NCBI RefSeq assembly: GCF_021390435.2
Contig: NZ_JAJVCN010000002.1
Coordinates: forward strand, 310,001 to 374,000
Source: Kibdelosporangium philippinense
Lineage (GTDB): Bacteria; Actinomycetota; Actinomycetes; Mycobacteriales; Pseudonocardiaceae
Length of the DNA: 64,000 nt
Direction: 5' to 3'
Under the pieces are notes generated by a model. The model did not search any database. It saw nothing but the letters and a program-made list of their open reading frames with translations, and had not been told where the DNA came from. Each line of letters starts with the position of its first letter. Positions within the stretch are counted from its first letter, which is position 1. This document shows, in pieces, positions 9,496 through 18,251 of this stretch. The position numbers and the translations under genes were made by a program.

Positions 9496-9900
9496 TCACT
9501 CCGCCACAGTCCTCCTGCGTGGCTTGCCGGAACGCAGTCCACGCGTTCCCAAGACGTATGACTGCACTAGGTGGTTCCATGAACAGGTGCGGCAAACTTC
9601 TACCGCATATACGGTGAACTCCTCGTAGAGGTTCGCCAGTCTGGCAAGTTCTTCGGGAGCGCGTGCGGATCCGGACGCGTGCTTGAGCTCGTCACCATAG
9701 ATCCACGACACCAACGTGAGCGGTTCCTTGCGGCACACCGGGCATTGCACGTCTGTCGGCTGACCATGGAACTTCGCAGCTCGCAGCAGGTACGAGCTGG
9801 CGTCGCAGACGTCCGTGGTGCCGACCCGGCCGGAATAGACCTCGGCAAGCAGCGCACGGCGCTGCAGCGCATAGTCCACCACCTGACGTTGGGTCCGCAC
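9496..9900 (-). CDS. DUF5318 zinc-ribbon protein (Rv0049-like)
   Basis: Small conserved actinobacterial protein of unknown function, 134 residues, orthologous to Rv0049 by sequence and by position next to ponA1. It starts (GTG) with MRTQRQVVDYALQRR and carries two CxxC pairs, CPVC and CRTC, about 60 residues apart, which likely bind zinc. It lies 73 bp upstream of the penicillin-binding protein on the same strand and probably shares its transcript. The GTG start is chosen because the mycobacterial homologue begins with the same MRTQRQVVDYAL; the open frame extends 44 codons further but without similarity. No strong Shine-Dalgarno sequence is present. Confidence 0.88.
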   Translation of the reverse strand: MRTQRQVVDYALQRRALLAEVYSGRVGTTDVCDASSYLLRAAKFHGQPTDVQCPVCRKEPLTLVSWIYGDELKHASGSARAPEELARLANLYEEFTVYAVEVCRTCSWNHLVQSYVLGTRGLRSGKPRRRTVAE

Positions 9901-10038
9901 ATCGGACAGACTACGTGCCCCTTGCTGAGGAGGCGTTGCGCCGTTCAGCGCAGCACACCACTGGCAGGCCTTCGACCTGCGCATCAAGGAGGAGGTGTCG
10001 ATTGCCACAGGTTCACGTCGTTGAAACTGCACGCGATG

Positions 10039-10055
10039 TATCGCGCCGATATAAT
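10039..10055 (+). promoter_or_regulatory. padR promoter -10 and overlapping dyad
   Basis: A perfect TATAAT hexamer (10050-10055) lies 37 bases before the padR start in an otherwise GC-rich spacer. It overlaps the end of a dyad TATCG-CGC-CGATA (10039-10051). No -35 box at standard spacing is obvious. A dyad over the -10 box is a plausible autorepression site for PadR, but this is inference. Confidence 0.45.
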
Positions 10056-10092
10056 TGGCCGGTAGGTCAAGCTGTCCGGAGAGGAGGCCTCA

Positions 10093-10635
10093 GTGCTTGA
10101 GTTCGCCATCCTCGGGCTGCTGCACGAGGCCTCGATGCACGGCTATGAGCTGCGCAAACGCCTCTTCGACCTACTCGGCACCCTGCGGGCGTTCTCCTAC
10201 GGATCGCTGTACCCGACATTGCGCCGGTTGCAACGTGAAGGCTGGATCGTCGAGGAAGATCCGGATGAGAACCGCGCATGGGGCCGCCGTGCCAAGCGCG
10301 TCTACAAGCTGACCGCGGAAGGCAAGGAACGGTTCGCGGATCTGCTCGCCGACGCCGGTCCCCAGACTTGGGACGACGAGGGGTTCGGCGTCCATATGGC
10401 GTTCTTCTCCCGGACACCAGCCGAGGTCAGGATGCGGATCCTGGAAGGCCGTCGAAGGCGGGTCGAGGAACGCAGGGAAGGCCAGCGCTCCGCGATGTCG
10501 CGGATGGGCGAACAGATCGACCGGTACACCCGCGAGCTGCACCGGATGGGACTGGAAAGCAGCGAACGCGAGGTCCGGTGGCTCAACGAGCTGATCGCCG
10601 AGGAACAACGCGAGCAGGACGGCGGCGCGTTGTGA
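10093..10635 (+). CDS. PadR-family transcriptional regulator (Rv0047c-like)
   Basis: 180-residue PadR regulator. The N-terminal winged helix is typical: LEFAILGLLHEASMHGYEL, then SYGSLYPTLRRLQREGWI and VYKLTAEGKERFADLL. An Arg/Glu-rich helical C-terminal domain (about residues 105-175) would form the dimer. The GTG start follows GGAGAGGAGG closely. It precedes the inositol-phosphate synthase gene by 66 bp in the same direction, the same pair as Rv0047c-ino1 in M. tuberculosis, so the two are likely co-transcribed and PadR may control inositol synthesis. The effector is unknown. Confidence 0.92.
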   Translation: MLEFAILGLLHEASMHGYELRKRLFDLLGTLRAFSYGSLYPTLRRLQREGWIVEEDPDENRAWGRRAKRVYKLTAEGKERFADLLADAGPQTWDDEGFGVHMAFFSRTPAEVRMRILEGRRRRVEERREGQRSAMSRMGEQIDRYTRELHRMGLESSEREVRWLNELIAEEQREQDGGAL

Positions 10636-10701
10636 GGCGGCGAAAACACCAGTGACGGCAGCTGAAGGCGCCGTCAGCGGAAAAGGATAAGGAGAACCGG
10701 C

Positions 10702-11784
10702 ATGGGCCAAAGCGTGAAAGTGGCCATCGTCGGCGTCGGCAACTGCGCGGCTTCGCTGGTGCAGGGCGTCCACTACTACCGCGACGCCGATCCAGCCACC
10801 CGCGTGCCCGGCCTGATGCACGTGCGGTTCGGCGAGTACCACGTCGGTGACGTCCAGTTCGTCGCGGCGTTCGACGTGGATGCCAAAAAGGTCGGGCGTG
10901 ACCTGTCCGAAGCGATCGTGGCGAGCGAGAACAACACGATCAAGATCTGTGACGTGCCGCCGCTCGGGGTGACCGTGCAGCGCGGCCACACCCTCGACGG
11001 GCTCGGCGAGTACTACCGGGAGATCATCACCGAAGCCGACGAAGACCCGGTCGACGTGGTGAAGACACTGCGCGAATCCGGCGCCGACGTACTCGTGTCC
11101 TACCTGCCCGTCGGGTCGGAGGAAGCGGACAAGTTCTACGCCCAGTGCGCGATCGACGCGGGTGTCGCGTTCGTCAACGCGCTCCCGGTGTTCATCGCCT
11201 CCGACCCGGAGTGGGCCGAGAAGTTCCGCGCCGCGGGCGTGCCGATCGTCGGCGACGACATCAAGTCCCAGGTCGGCGCGACAATCACGCACCGGGTGAT
11301 GGCGAAGCTGTTCGAAGACCGCGGAGTGGAGCTGCTGCGCACGTACCAGCTGAACTTCGGCGGGAACATGGACTTCATGAACATGCTGGAGCGCAAGCGC
11401 CTCCAGTCGAAGAAGATCTCCAAGACCCAGTCGGTCACCTCACAGATCCCGCACGAGATGGAGAAAGCCGACGTCCACATCGGCCCGTCCGACCACGTGC
11501 CGTGGCTTGATGACCGCAAGTGGGCCTACGTGCGCCTGGAAGGCCGGTCCTTCGGCGACACCCCGTTGAACCTCGAGTACAAGCTCGAGGTCTGGGACTC
11601 GCCCAACTCGGCAGGCGTGATCATCGACGCTGTGCGGGCCGCGAAGATCGCACTGGATCGCGGGATCGGCGGGCCGATCCTGTCGGCCTCGTCGTACTTC
11701 ATGAAGTCGCCGCCCGAGCAGTACTCGGACTCCGAGGCCTACGACGCGGTCGAGGCCTTCATCCGAGGCGATGTCGAAGGCTGA
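10702..11784 (+). CDS. ino1: inositol-1-phosphate synthase
   Basis: NAD-dependent enzyme converting glucose 6-phosphate to myo-inositol 3-phosphate, the first step toward phosphatidylinositol, mannosylated lipids and mycothiol. The 360 residues fit the actinobacterial short form (Mtb Ino1 is 367). Visible features are the Rossmann loop [16 protein letters not shown], the central [13 protein letters not shown], and the active-site region [15 protein letters not shown] with [18 protein letters not shown] lies just ahead of the ATG. It follows padR and is bounded downstream by a strong hairpin. Identity is certain from sequence and synteny. Confidence 0.96.
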   Translation: MGQSVKVAIVGVGNCAASLVQGVHYYRDADPATRVPGLMHVRFGEYHVGDVQFVAAFDVDAKKVGRDLSEAIVASENNTIKICDVPPLGVTVQRGHTLDGLGEYYREIITEADEDPVDVVKTLRESGADVLVSYLPVGSEEADKFYAQCAIDAGVAFVNALPVFIASDPEWAEKFRAAGVPIVGDDIKSQVGATITHRVMAKLFEDRGVELLRTYQLNFGGNMDFMNMLERKRLQSKKISKTQSVTSQIPHEMEKADVHIGPSDHVPWLDDRKWAYVRLEGRSFGDTPLNLEYKLEVWDSPNSAGVIIDAVRAAKIALDRGIGGPILSASSYFMKSPPEQYSDSEAYDAVEAFIRGDVEG

Positions 11785-11797
11785 GGATGGCGGCGAG

Positions 11798-11820
11798 CGG
11801 GACCAGCGCGGCTGGTCCCG
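11798..11820 (+). terminator. hairpin after ino1
   Basis: Perfect 10-bp inverted repeat, CGGGACCAGC-GCG-GCTGGTCCCG, 13 bases after the ino1 stop. There is no U-tract, which is common for terminators in high-GC actinomycetes. Confidence 0.6.
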
Positions 11821-11863
11821 TATGCGGCATACTCAAGGTTCGAACCCGACAGGGAGGTGGAAC

Positions 11864-12460
11864 ATGGCCGCAGAGTCGATAGCACCGGAGTTTGATCCGT
11901 TAGTCGAGCTTTACGGCATGTGGACCACCGAACTGGCTGAGCACTACTTGCCGATTCCGTTTGCTTCATTGGTCGGCAAGTACGAGTGCCTGGACGGTTA
12001 CCTGATCATGAGTCCCCGCGAGGGCAGCCGGAACAGCTTCGCCGCGTCGGCGCTCAACAGGCTCCTTTTCGATCCTGCTCTTGAAGCGGGTCACTTGGCC
12101 TACCTGACCCTCAATGTGGAGTTCGAGCCGAGAACGTGGATCGAGCCGGATCTGGTCGTGTTGAAGGAGCCAGTCAACGGATTGACATGGGTTCCCGCCG
12201 ACAAGGTGCTGATCCCGGTTGAGTTCGTCTCAACTTCCAGTCGTCGGCGCGACCGGATCGACAAGCCCAAGTTGTGCGCCGAAGCTGGGATTCCGTACTT
12301 CATGCGGGTCGAGATCGACAACCGTGAAGTCCATGTCGAGCTGTTCCAACTCGACGACGGGCAGTACCGCCTGCACGCCAAGGCGTTGACCGGTCAGCGG
12401 TTCGAGACTGAGGTGCCGTTCCCGATCTCGTTCGACCCTGTGGTTCTGCTGGAGCCGTGA
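11864..12460 (+). CDS. Uma2-family (DUF820) putative endonuclease
   Basis: 198-residue protein of the Uma2 branch of the PD-(D/E)XK nuclease superfamily. The fold is suggested by WIEPDLVVLKE (acidic strand), then IPVEFVSTSSRRRDRIDK and LCAEAGIPYFMRVEID, which match the family's VEx-Sxx-RRRD-K-YAEAGVPxYW pattern. These genes are often present in many copies in actinobacteria and cyanobacteria; their biological substrate is not established. AGGGAGGT lies 5 bases before the ATG. The gene stands alone between two strong hairpins, so it is probably monocistronic. Nuclease activity is inferred from family only. Confidence 0.82.
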   Translation: MAAESIAPEFDPLVELYGMWTTELAEHYLPIPFASLVGKYECLDGYLIMSPREGSRNSFAASALNRLLFDPALEAGHLAYLTLNVEFEPRTWIEPDLVVLKEPVNGLTWVPADKVLIPVEFVSTSSRRRDRIDKPKLCAEAGIPYFMRVEIDNREVHVELFQLDDGQYRLHAKALTGQRFETEVPFPISFDPVVLLEP

Positions 12461-12492
12461 TTGTGGTGGGCCGGAATCCCGGCCCACCACAA
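12461..12492. terminator. bidirectional terminator between uma2 and phoX-1
   Basis: Perfect 14-bp inverted repeat (TTGTGGTGGGCCGG with its complement, 4-base loop) starts directly after the uma2 stop. It ends 10 bases before the stop of the convergent phosphatase gene. It can serve both strands. Confidence 0.75.
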
Positions 12493-12502
12493 CTTCTACG
12501 GG

Positions 12503-14581
12503 TCAGTCGCAGATGTTGCCGCGGCGCGGCCAGATCGCGGCCACCGAAGGCCGAGGCTGGCTGGTGCCGCCGTCCGGCCAGTGTGACAGCGGGTTGTCGG
12601 CGTTGGCGCCGGTCAGCTCACCCGGGTGCTGCACGGACACGAGAACGAAGTTGTCCTCGATCACCGGGCCACAGGTCTCCGCACCCTTGGGCACGGTCAG
12701 GAACTGCTTGACCCGGCCCCGGTAACGCCCCTCGGTCGGCACGGCGAACAGGCCGTCGTTGGACTTCAGTGCGTTGCCGTCAGTCGAGATCCACAGGTTG
12801 CCCTTCTTGTCGAAGGCAACGTTGTCCGGGCACGAGATCGGGCTGACCTGGGTCTTGTCATAACCACCGAAGTACGTGTCGGGCGACGCCGGGTCACCGC
12901 AGACCAGGAACAGCTTCCACGAGAACTTCGTGGCGGTCGCGTCGTTGTTGCGCTCTTCCCACTCGAGCACGTGCCCGTGCTTGTTGTTGATCCGTGGGTT
13001 GATCTCGGTCGGGCCTTCCTTGCCTGCCACGACACCGCGGTCGGTGTTGTTGGTCAGCGCGGCGTAGACGCGGCCGGTCTTCGGGTTCGGCTCGATGTCC
13101 TCTGGCCGGTCCATCTTGGTCGCGCCGACCTTGTCGGCGGCCAGGCGCGTGAAGATGTAGACCTCTTCGGCGGTGAAACCGTCCACAAAGGACTTGTTGC
13201 CGCTGGCCAACGGGATCCACTCGCCGCCGCCGTCGAACTCGCCGTCGGACGGCAGCTTGCCCGAGCCGTCGATCTCCGCGGCCGGGCTGTCACCGGAGAA
13301 CTTGGCCACGTACAGCGTGCCATCGGTCAGCAGCTTCTTGTTCTCCTCGCGCACCCGCTGGCTGTTGCCGTGCTTGATGCGGTTGCGCGACACGAACTTG
13401 TAGATGTAGTCGAAGCGCTCGTCGTCACCCATGTACACGACCACGCGGCCGTCACGGGCGACGCGGACGTTGGCGCCCTCGTGCTTGAAGCGGCCGAGTG
13501 CGGTGTGCTTGACCGGCGTCGAGTTCGGGTCGTTCGGGTCGATTTCGACGATGTAGCCGGAACGGTTGAACTCGTTCGGCTCCTTGGCGAAGTCGAAGCG
13601 CTTGTCGAACCGCTCCCACTTGCGCGTCGTCGACGTGCCCAGCTTGCCGTAGCGGGTCACGCGCGGGTCGGTCGACGGGGCGCCGGTGTTGGCGTAGTAA
13701 CCGTCGAAGTTCTCCTCGCCGGACAGGTACGTGCCCCACGGGGTCACGCCGCCAGAGCAGTTGCCGAAGGTGCCGTACACCTTGCGGCCGGTCTTGTCGA
13801 CCGAGGTCTGCAGGTATTTGCTGCCCGCGGCCGGTCCCTCGAACTTGAACTCGGTGTTGACGGTGATCCGGCGGTTGTAGTGCCGGTCGAGCTTGGCGAC
13901 CAGCTTGCCTGACCAGAAGTCCTTCTCCACCACGACGACCGAGAAACCGTGCCCGGCCCAGCCGATCTTGACCTGTTCTTCGGTCGGGTTGGCCGCGTCG
14001 TACCCCTTGAACATGAAGGTTTCGGAGGTGTACTCGTGGTTCGAGCCCATCAGCCAGCGGTTCCAGCCGAGCGGCACCAGGCCGCAGAAGTCGTTGTTGA
14101 AGCCGAACTGCTTGGCCTGCGCGGCGGCGGTCTGGTTGTCGAAGTCGAACTTCGGCGCGCCGGGCAGCACCGCGTCGCCCCAGCGGATCACGATCGACTG
14201 GTCGTAGCCCTCCGGCGTGACGATCTTGTCCTCGGTGTTCGGGGCCACCGGGTCGAAGTTCAGCCCGTCACGACGGTCCGGCCGTCCCCAGCCCTGGACC
14301 TCGGCGTCCTGTATCGAGTTCTGGGCAGGCGCGGCAGCGGCAGCGCCGCCGAGTGCGGTCACACCAGCGCCAGCCGCGGCGAGCACCGCACCGGCCTTGA
14401 GCATGCCGCGCCGCCGCACGACATCACGCACGACGTCGCCGAAGTACTCGTTGTCAGAAGTGTTGGGCGCCTCATGGAAACAGGCGTTGTTACAGCGGTA
14501 CTGGCAGGTGATCGCCTGCCGCCCGTGGTGGTTCTGGGTGAGCAAAGGCAGCAAGCGGCCAGGCTCGGGGCGTGATGACAC
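12503..14581 (-). CDS. phoX: PhoX-family (DUF839) Tat-exported alkaline phosphatase, copy 1
   Basis: 692-residue phosphatase of the PhoX/DUF839 family, which hydrolyses phosphomonoesters outside the cell with calcium and iron cofactors. A twin-arginine signal (VVRRRGMLKAGAVL, Arg 56-58) follows an unusual hydrophilic N-terminus with three regularly spaced cysteines (CQYRCNNAC). Family segments include GSNHEYTSETFMF, TPWGTYLSGEENFDGYY, GRFKHEGANVRVARDGR and ISCPDNVAFDKKGNLW. The GTG start has GGGAGG six bases upstream. The next gene upstream, on the same strand, is a close paralogue, so the pair arose by tandem duplication. A PHO-box-like direct repeat lies upstream of this copy. Confidence 0.9.
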   Translation of the reverse strand: MSSRPEPGRLLPLLTQNHHGRQAITCQYRCNNACFHEAPNTSDNEYFGDVVRDVVRRRGMLKAGAVLAAAGAGVTALGGAAAAAPAQNSIQDAEVQGWGRPDRRDGLNFDPVAPNTEDKIVTPEGYDQSIVIRWGDAVLPGAPKFDFDNQTAAAQAKQFGFNNDFCGLVPLGWNRWLMGSNHEYTSETFMFKGYDAANPTEEQVKIGWAGHGFSVVVVEKDFWSGKLVAKLDRHYNRRITVNTEFKFEGPAAGSKYLQTSVDKTGRKVYGTFGNCSGGVTPWGTYLSGEENFDGYYANTGAPSTDPRVTRYGKLGTSTTRKWERFDKRFDFAKEPNEFNRSGYIVEIDPNDPNSTPVKHTALGRFKHEGANVRVARDGRVVVYMGDDERFDYIYKFVSRNRIKHGNSQRVREENKKLLTDGTLYVAKFSGDSPAAEIDGSGKLPSDGEFDGGGEWIPLASGNKSFVDGFTAEEVYIFTRLAADKVGATKMDRPEDIEPNPKTGRVYAALTNNTDRGVVAGKEGPTEINPRINNKHGHVLEWEERNNDATATKFSWKLFLVCGDPASPDTYFGGYDKTQVSPISCPDNVAFDKKGNLWISTDGNALKSNDGLFAVPTEGRYRGRVKQFLTVPKGAETCGPVIEDNFVLVSVQHPGELTGANADNPLSHWPDGGTSQPRPSVAAIWPRRGNICD

Positions 14582-14620
14582 GCGAGGCCTCCCGTACGAG
14601 GGTCAGTCCGGAACGCTCGA

Positions 14621-14675
14621 AACCTAAGCGCGGCAGGGGTGTTAAAGCCGACATCCAGGTGAACGCGGAGCGAAC
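14621..14675 (-). promoter_or_regulatory. candidate PHO box and promoter of phoX copy 1
   Basis: On the coding strand two adjacent 11-base units, GTTCGCTCCGC and GTTCACCTGGA (14675-14654), match the direct-repeat pattern bound by actinobacterial PhoP. A TAGGTT -10-like hexamer follows at 14626-14621. This fits phosphate-starvation control of the phosphatase. The repeats are seen; binding is inferred. Confidence 0.5.
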
Positions 14676-14717
14676 AGCTGACGCCATCGCACGGGAGAAT
14701 CGCCTGACTACCTGGTG

Positions 14718-16757
14718 TTATGAGCCGATCTTCATCGGCCCGTGCCGCCCTGGCTTCCATACCGCGACGACCGACGGCCGTGGCTGGCTGTCACCGCCGT
14801 CCGGCCAGTGCGACGCCGGGTTGTTCGCACTGTGCCCGTCGAGTTCGCCCGGGTGCTGCACGCAGACCGTGATCAACCGTTCCTGCACGATCGGGCCGCA
14901 GGTCTCCGCGCCCCTCGGCACAGTGAGGAACAGCTTGAGGTTGCCGCGTTCCGGGCCGTCGACCGGAACGCCGTACAGGCCGTCGTTGATGCCGAGCGCG
15001 TTGGCCGAGTCGGTGGAGATCCAGAGGTTGCCGTACTGGTCGAAGGCGACGTTGTCCGGACTGGAGATCGGGCTGACCTGGTCTTTCGGGAAACCCGCGA
15101 AGTACGTGCTCGGGTCGTTCGGGTCGCCGCACACCAAAAACAGCCACCACTCGAACCGCAGCGACAACGGATCGTGCTCGGTCAGCTCGAGCACCTGGCC
15201 GTGTTTGTTGTTGTTACGCGGGTTCGGCTCGGTCGCGCTTTCCTTGCCCGGCGTGACACCGCGTTCGACGTTGTTGGACAGCGCCACGTAGACCTTGCCG
15301 GTCTTCGGGCTGGCCTGTACGTCCTCCGGACGGTCCATTTTGGTCGCCCCGACCTTGTCGCCTGCCAGGCGGGTGAAGACGTAGACCTCCTCAGCGGTCA
15401 TGCCCGGCACGAACGAGCGATTCCCGCTGGCCAGCGGAATCCACTCGCCGCTGCCGTCAAACCTCTTGTCGGAAGGCAGTTTCCCGGTTCCGTCGATCTC
15501 GCTTGGCGGGCTGTCACCGGTGAACTTGGCGACGTACAACGTGCCTTCGTCGAGCAGGGTCATGTTGTACCGGCGCGCGCTACGGCTGTTTCCCTTGCGC
15601 ATTTTGTTCTTGGACACGAACTTGTACAGGTACTCGAAGCGCTCGTCGTCGCCGGAGTACGCGACCACGCGGCCATCGCGAGCGACGCGGATGTTGGCGC
15701 ACTCGTGCTTGAATCGGCCAAGCGCGGTGTGCTTGACCGGCGTCGAGTCCGGGTCGTGCGGGTCGAGTTCAATGACGTAGCCGAACCTGTTGACCTCGTT
15801 GGGTTCCTGGACCATGTCGAACCGCTTGTCGAAGCGTTCCCACTTTCGGCTGGTGGTGCCGGAAGTGATGCCGTAGCGCGCGGCCCGCGATTTGATCGGC
15901 TCAGCGGTCTGGCCAGCGTTGGCCCAGTACTGGTTGAAGTTCTCCTCGCCGGACAGGATCGTGCCCCACGGCGTCACGCCGCCAGCGCAGTTGTTGAGCG
16001 TGCCGAGCGCGACCGTGCCGGTCGGGTCGACCGAGGTCTTGAGCAGGTCACTGCCCGCGGCCGGGCCGGTGATCTTGAACGGCGTCGTCATCGTGATCCG
16101 CCGGTTCTGCGGCCCGATCACCGGCTTCAGCCTGCCGGAACCACGAACCTGCTCGACCTCGACGACCGAAAGGCCATGCGCCGCCCAGCCGATCTTGACC
16201 TGCTCCGCGGTGGGGTTGGCCGAGCTGTAGTCCTTGAACATGAAGCTCTCGGACGTGTACTCGTGGTTGGTGACCAGCAGCTGGTTGCCGCCGTTGGTCG
16301 GCAACAGCGCGGCGAAGTCACAGTTGAAGCCGAACTGTTTTTCCTGCGCGGCCGCGCTCTGCTCGGTGAAGTTGAACTTCGGCGCGCCGGGCAGCACCGC
16401 GTCACCCCAGCGGATCACCACGGCCTGCTCGTAGCCCTTCGGGACGACCACCGCGTCCAGCGTGTTCGGCTGGACCCGTTCGAAGTTCAAGCCGGGCGTG
16501 CCTCTGCCGCCGCGTTGGTCATCCGCCGCGGCCGACCCGCCGACCCCGACGACACCACTCGCGGCGAACGTGACCACAGCGCCCGCTTTGAGCGCATTCC
16601 GCCGGTTGATCACATTCGTGACGATGTCACCGAGATACTCGTTCGCCGACGGGTTCGGCGCCTCGTGCGAGCAGGCGTTGCCGCAGCGGTACTCGCAGGT
16701 CACCGCCGCGCGGCCGCCGCCGCTGTTGAGCAGTGGCAAAGGGATGCGTGGTGGCAT
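14718..16757 (-). CDS. phoX: PhoX-family (DUF839) Tat-exported alkaline phosphatase, copy 2
   Basis: 679-residue paralogue of the adjacent downstream phosphatase, with the same order of motifs: CEYRCGNAC near the N-terminus, a twin-arginine signal (NRRNALKAGAVVTFAAS, Arg 52-53), VTNHEYTSESFMF, TPWGTILSGEENFNQYW and ISSPDNVAFDQYGNLW. The two copies have diverged over their whole length, so the duplication is not recent. GGAGGAG precedes the ATG closely. A 136-bp spacer holding the promoter of copy 1 separates the genes, so each copy probably has its own promoter. Confidence 0.9.
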   Translation of the reverse strand: MPPRIPLPLLNSGGGRAAVTCEYRCGNACSHEAPNPSANEYLGDIVTNVINRRNALKAGAVVTFAASGVVGVGGSAAADDQRGGRGTPGLNFERVQPNTLDAVVVPKGYEQAVVIRWGDAVLPGAPKFNFTEQSAAAQEKQFGFNCDFAALLPTNGGNQLLVTNHEYTSESFMFKDYSSANPTAEQVKIGWAAHGLSVVEVEQVRGSGRLKPVIGPQNRRITMTTPFKITGPAAGSDLLKTSVDPTGTVALGTLNNCAGGVTPWGTILSGEENFNQYWANAGQTAEPIKSRAARYGITSGTTSRKWERFDKRFDMVQEPNEVNRFGYVIELDPHDPDSTPVKHTALGRFKHECANIRVARDGRVVAYSGDDERFEYLYKFVSKNKMRKGNSRSARRYNMTLLDEGTLYVAKFTGDSPPSEIDGTGKLPSDKRFDGSGEWIPLASGNRSFVPGMTAEEVYVFTRLAGDKVGATKMDRPEDVQASPKTGKVYVALSNNVERGVTPGKESATEPNPRNNNKHGQVLELTEHDPLSLRFEWWLFLVCGDPNDPSTYFAGFPKDQVSPISSPDNVAFDQYGNLWISTDSANALGINDGLYGVPVDGPERGNLKLFLTVPRGAETCGPIVQERLITVCVQHPGELDGHSANNPASHWPDGGDSQPRPSVVAVWKPGRHGPMKIGS

Positions 16758-16791
16758 CGTGAGCTCCTCCAGTCCGCTCGGGAGGAGATCG

Positions 16792-16872
16792 ACACTAAGC
16801 CCGTTCGCCCCGAATGGGAACGACCGAACGTCGCCTACCGTTCACCCGCTGTTCACGATCCGTTCTGCAGCT
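16792..16872 (-). promoter_or_regulatory. candidate PHO box upstream of phoX copy 2 (reverse orientation)
   Basis: Three consecutive 11-base units start at 16840: GTTCACCCGCT, GTTCACGATCC and GTTCTGCAGCT. This is a textbook PHO-box pattern, but it reads on the plus strand, opposite to the phosphatase gene. Part of it lies in the last codons of the neighbouring gene. A TAGTGT -10-like hexamer for phoX is at 16797-16792, resembling that of copy 1. Confidence 0.5.
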
Positions 16873-17641
16873 GCTTGTTGTTGGCGTCGAGCGCCGACCA
16901 GGCGATGGGCTTGATCGGGCCGTTCAGGTAGACGACGAAAAGGGTGAACTGCTTGCCAACGGCTTTCGAAGCGGACACCGCATAGCTGTTGTCGGGCAGG
17001 CGCACCATGACCCGGTCGGTCGGCGGGCTCATCACGTACGCGTAGACGCTGCCGTTCGGCCTGTTGCCAGGTGTCGTCACATCCCGGCTGCCCCAGCTGA
17101 CCACCTTCTCGTTGACGGGCGGGGCCAGGATCTGACACTGCGGCGCGCCATATTTGGCCTGTTGCGGGCCGTTGATCGGCTCGCCTTCGAGAACCTGAGC
17201 CTGGCACAGCTGCGAGTAACCCTTCGGCATCTGCAAGGCGTAGACGTACGTGCTGACGAAGTCGCGGCCGTTGCTCAGGTTCACCGAACCCGTCGAAACG
17301 GGGTCGGTGGCCAGGATTTCCCCCTCGAGCGCGATGTACTGCGGCACGCCCGGCTTCCACGCACTGCTCGGCGGCGCCGTGACCTCAGGCTGGCCACTTG
17401 CCTCGGGGATCGAACCAGCCGGACCCACCGGCGAGTGGTTACCTTGGAAGATCATGATCGGGGTCACGATCAGCGCCACCACCGCCGCAGCCACGGCCGC
17501 CATAACAGCCGGTCGACGTCGATCTCGACGACTTTTCAGGGCCAGCCTGCGCTGCTGGTCCTCCCAGGCGCCGTGGCTCGGCGGCACCTCCTCGGCCATC
17601 TCGGTGAGTGCCGAGCGCAGCCGGTGCTCCAGCTCGTCCAT
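16853..17641 (-). CDS. single-pass membrane protein coupled to a sigma factor (putative regulator)
   Basis: 262-residue protein: cytoplasmic N-terminus MDELEHRLRSALTEMAEEVP, one transmembrane helix (VMAAVAAAVVALIVTPIMIF, about residues 45-65), then an extracytoplasmic domain with two cysteines. The start codon shares its A with the stop of the upstream sigma-factor gene (TGATG) and has GGAGGA six bases ahead, so the two are translationally coupled. This layout fits a membrane partner or anti-sigma-like protein, as in the CU044_5270-type genes that follow SigE-family sigma factors in actinomycetes. No zinc-binding anti-sigma motif (HxxxCxxC) is visible. Confidence 0.75.
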   Translation of the reverse strand: MDELEHRLRSALTEMAEEVPPSHGAWEDQQRRLALKSRRDRRRPAVMAAVAAAVVALIVTPIMIFQGNHSPVGPAGSIPEASGQPEVTAPPSSAWKPGVPQYIALEGEILATDPVSTGSVNLSNGRDFVSTYVYALQMPKGYSQLCQAQVLEGEPINGPQQAKYGAPQCQILAPPVNEKVVSWGSRDVTTPGNRPNGSVYAYVMSPPTDRVMVRLPDNSYAVSASKAVGKQFTLFVVYLNGPIKPIAWSALDANNKQLQNGS

Positions 17642-18165
17642 CACCACTCCTCCAGGTGCTTGCGCAAGTTGGTCATCGCGTGTGACGTGGTCGCCTTGAC
17701 CGTGCCAACCGCGACACCCAGCGTTTCGGCGATCGCGGCCTGGTCGAGATCCAGCCAGTAGCGCAACACCAGAACTTCTCGTTGCCTGCGGGACAGCTTG
17801 CCCAGGGCATCCCTGATCCGCTTGTGTTCTTGGCGTGCCAGCGCGTGTGACTCCGCCGACAACTCGTCGAGCATCACATCCGGCGGCGTCCGCCGCACAA
17901 CACGCAGATGCCTGAGCCGCGACCGGCTCAGATTCACCACCATCGCCCGCAGGTACGGCAACGCCTTGCTGTCGTCGTACAACGTGTGCCAGCGGTCGTG
18001 CAGCCGGACGAACGCCTCCTGCGCGATGTTCTCCGGGTCATCGGCACCGAGCAGGTACGCGAGTCGCTTCATCGCCTCGAAGGACTCGTCGAACAGTGCC
18101 GAGAACGCCGCCATCGCGTCCATTCTGGACGGACCGGCGTCCGAGCCGGCAGCAACCGCTCTCAC
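17641..18165 (-). CDS. SigE-family ECF-type RNA polymerase sigma factor
   Basis: 174-residue group 4 sigma factor. Region 2 is seen in FSALFDESFEAMKRLAYLLG and ENIAQEAFVRLHDRW. Region 4 is seen in LSRRQREVLVLRYWLDLD and AIAETLGVAVGTVKATTS, a helix-turn-helix for the -35 element. The GTG start is uncertain: an ATG 14 codons later (MDAMAAFSALF) also fits the family, and neither has a good Shine-Dalgarno site. It is divergent from the dprA-like gene and coupled to the membrane protein downstream. The regulon cannot be predicted. Confidence 0.88.
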   Translation of the reverse strand: MRAVAAGSDAGPSRMDAMAAFSALFDESFEAMKRLAYLLGADDPENIAQEAFVRLHDRWHTLYDDSKALPYLRAMVVNLSRSRLRHLRVVRRTPPDVMLDELSAESHALARQEHKRIRDALGKLSRRQREVLVLRYWLDLDQAAIAETLGVAVGTVKATTSHAMTNLRKHLEEW

Positions 18166-18251
18166 GTGTCGTTTACGCCCGAGCCTGACAGGGGGTTTAA
18201 GGTCGCGACACGAAAATCTTCAGCCAGCCGGGTGAACGCCTGTTCGATAGG

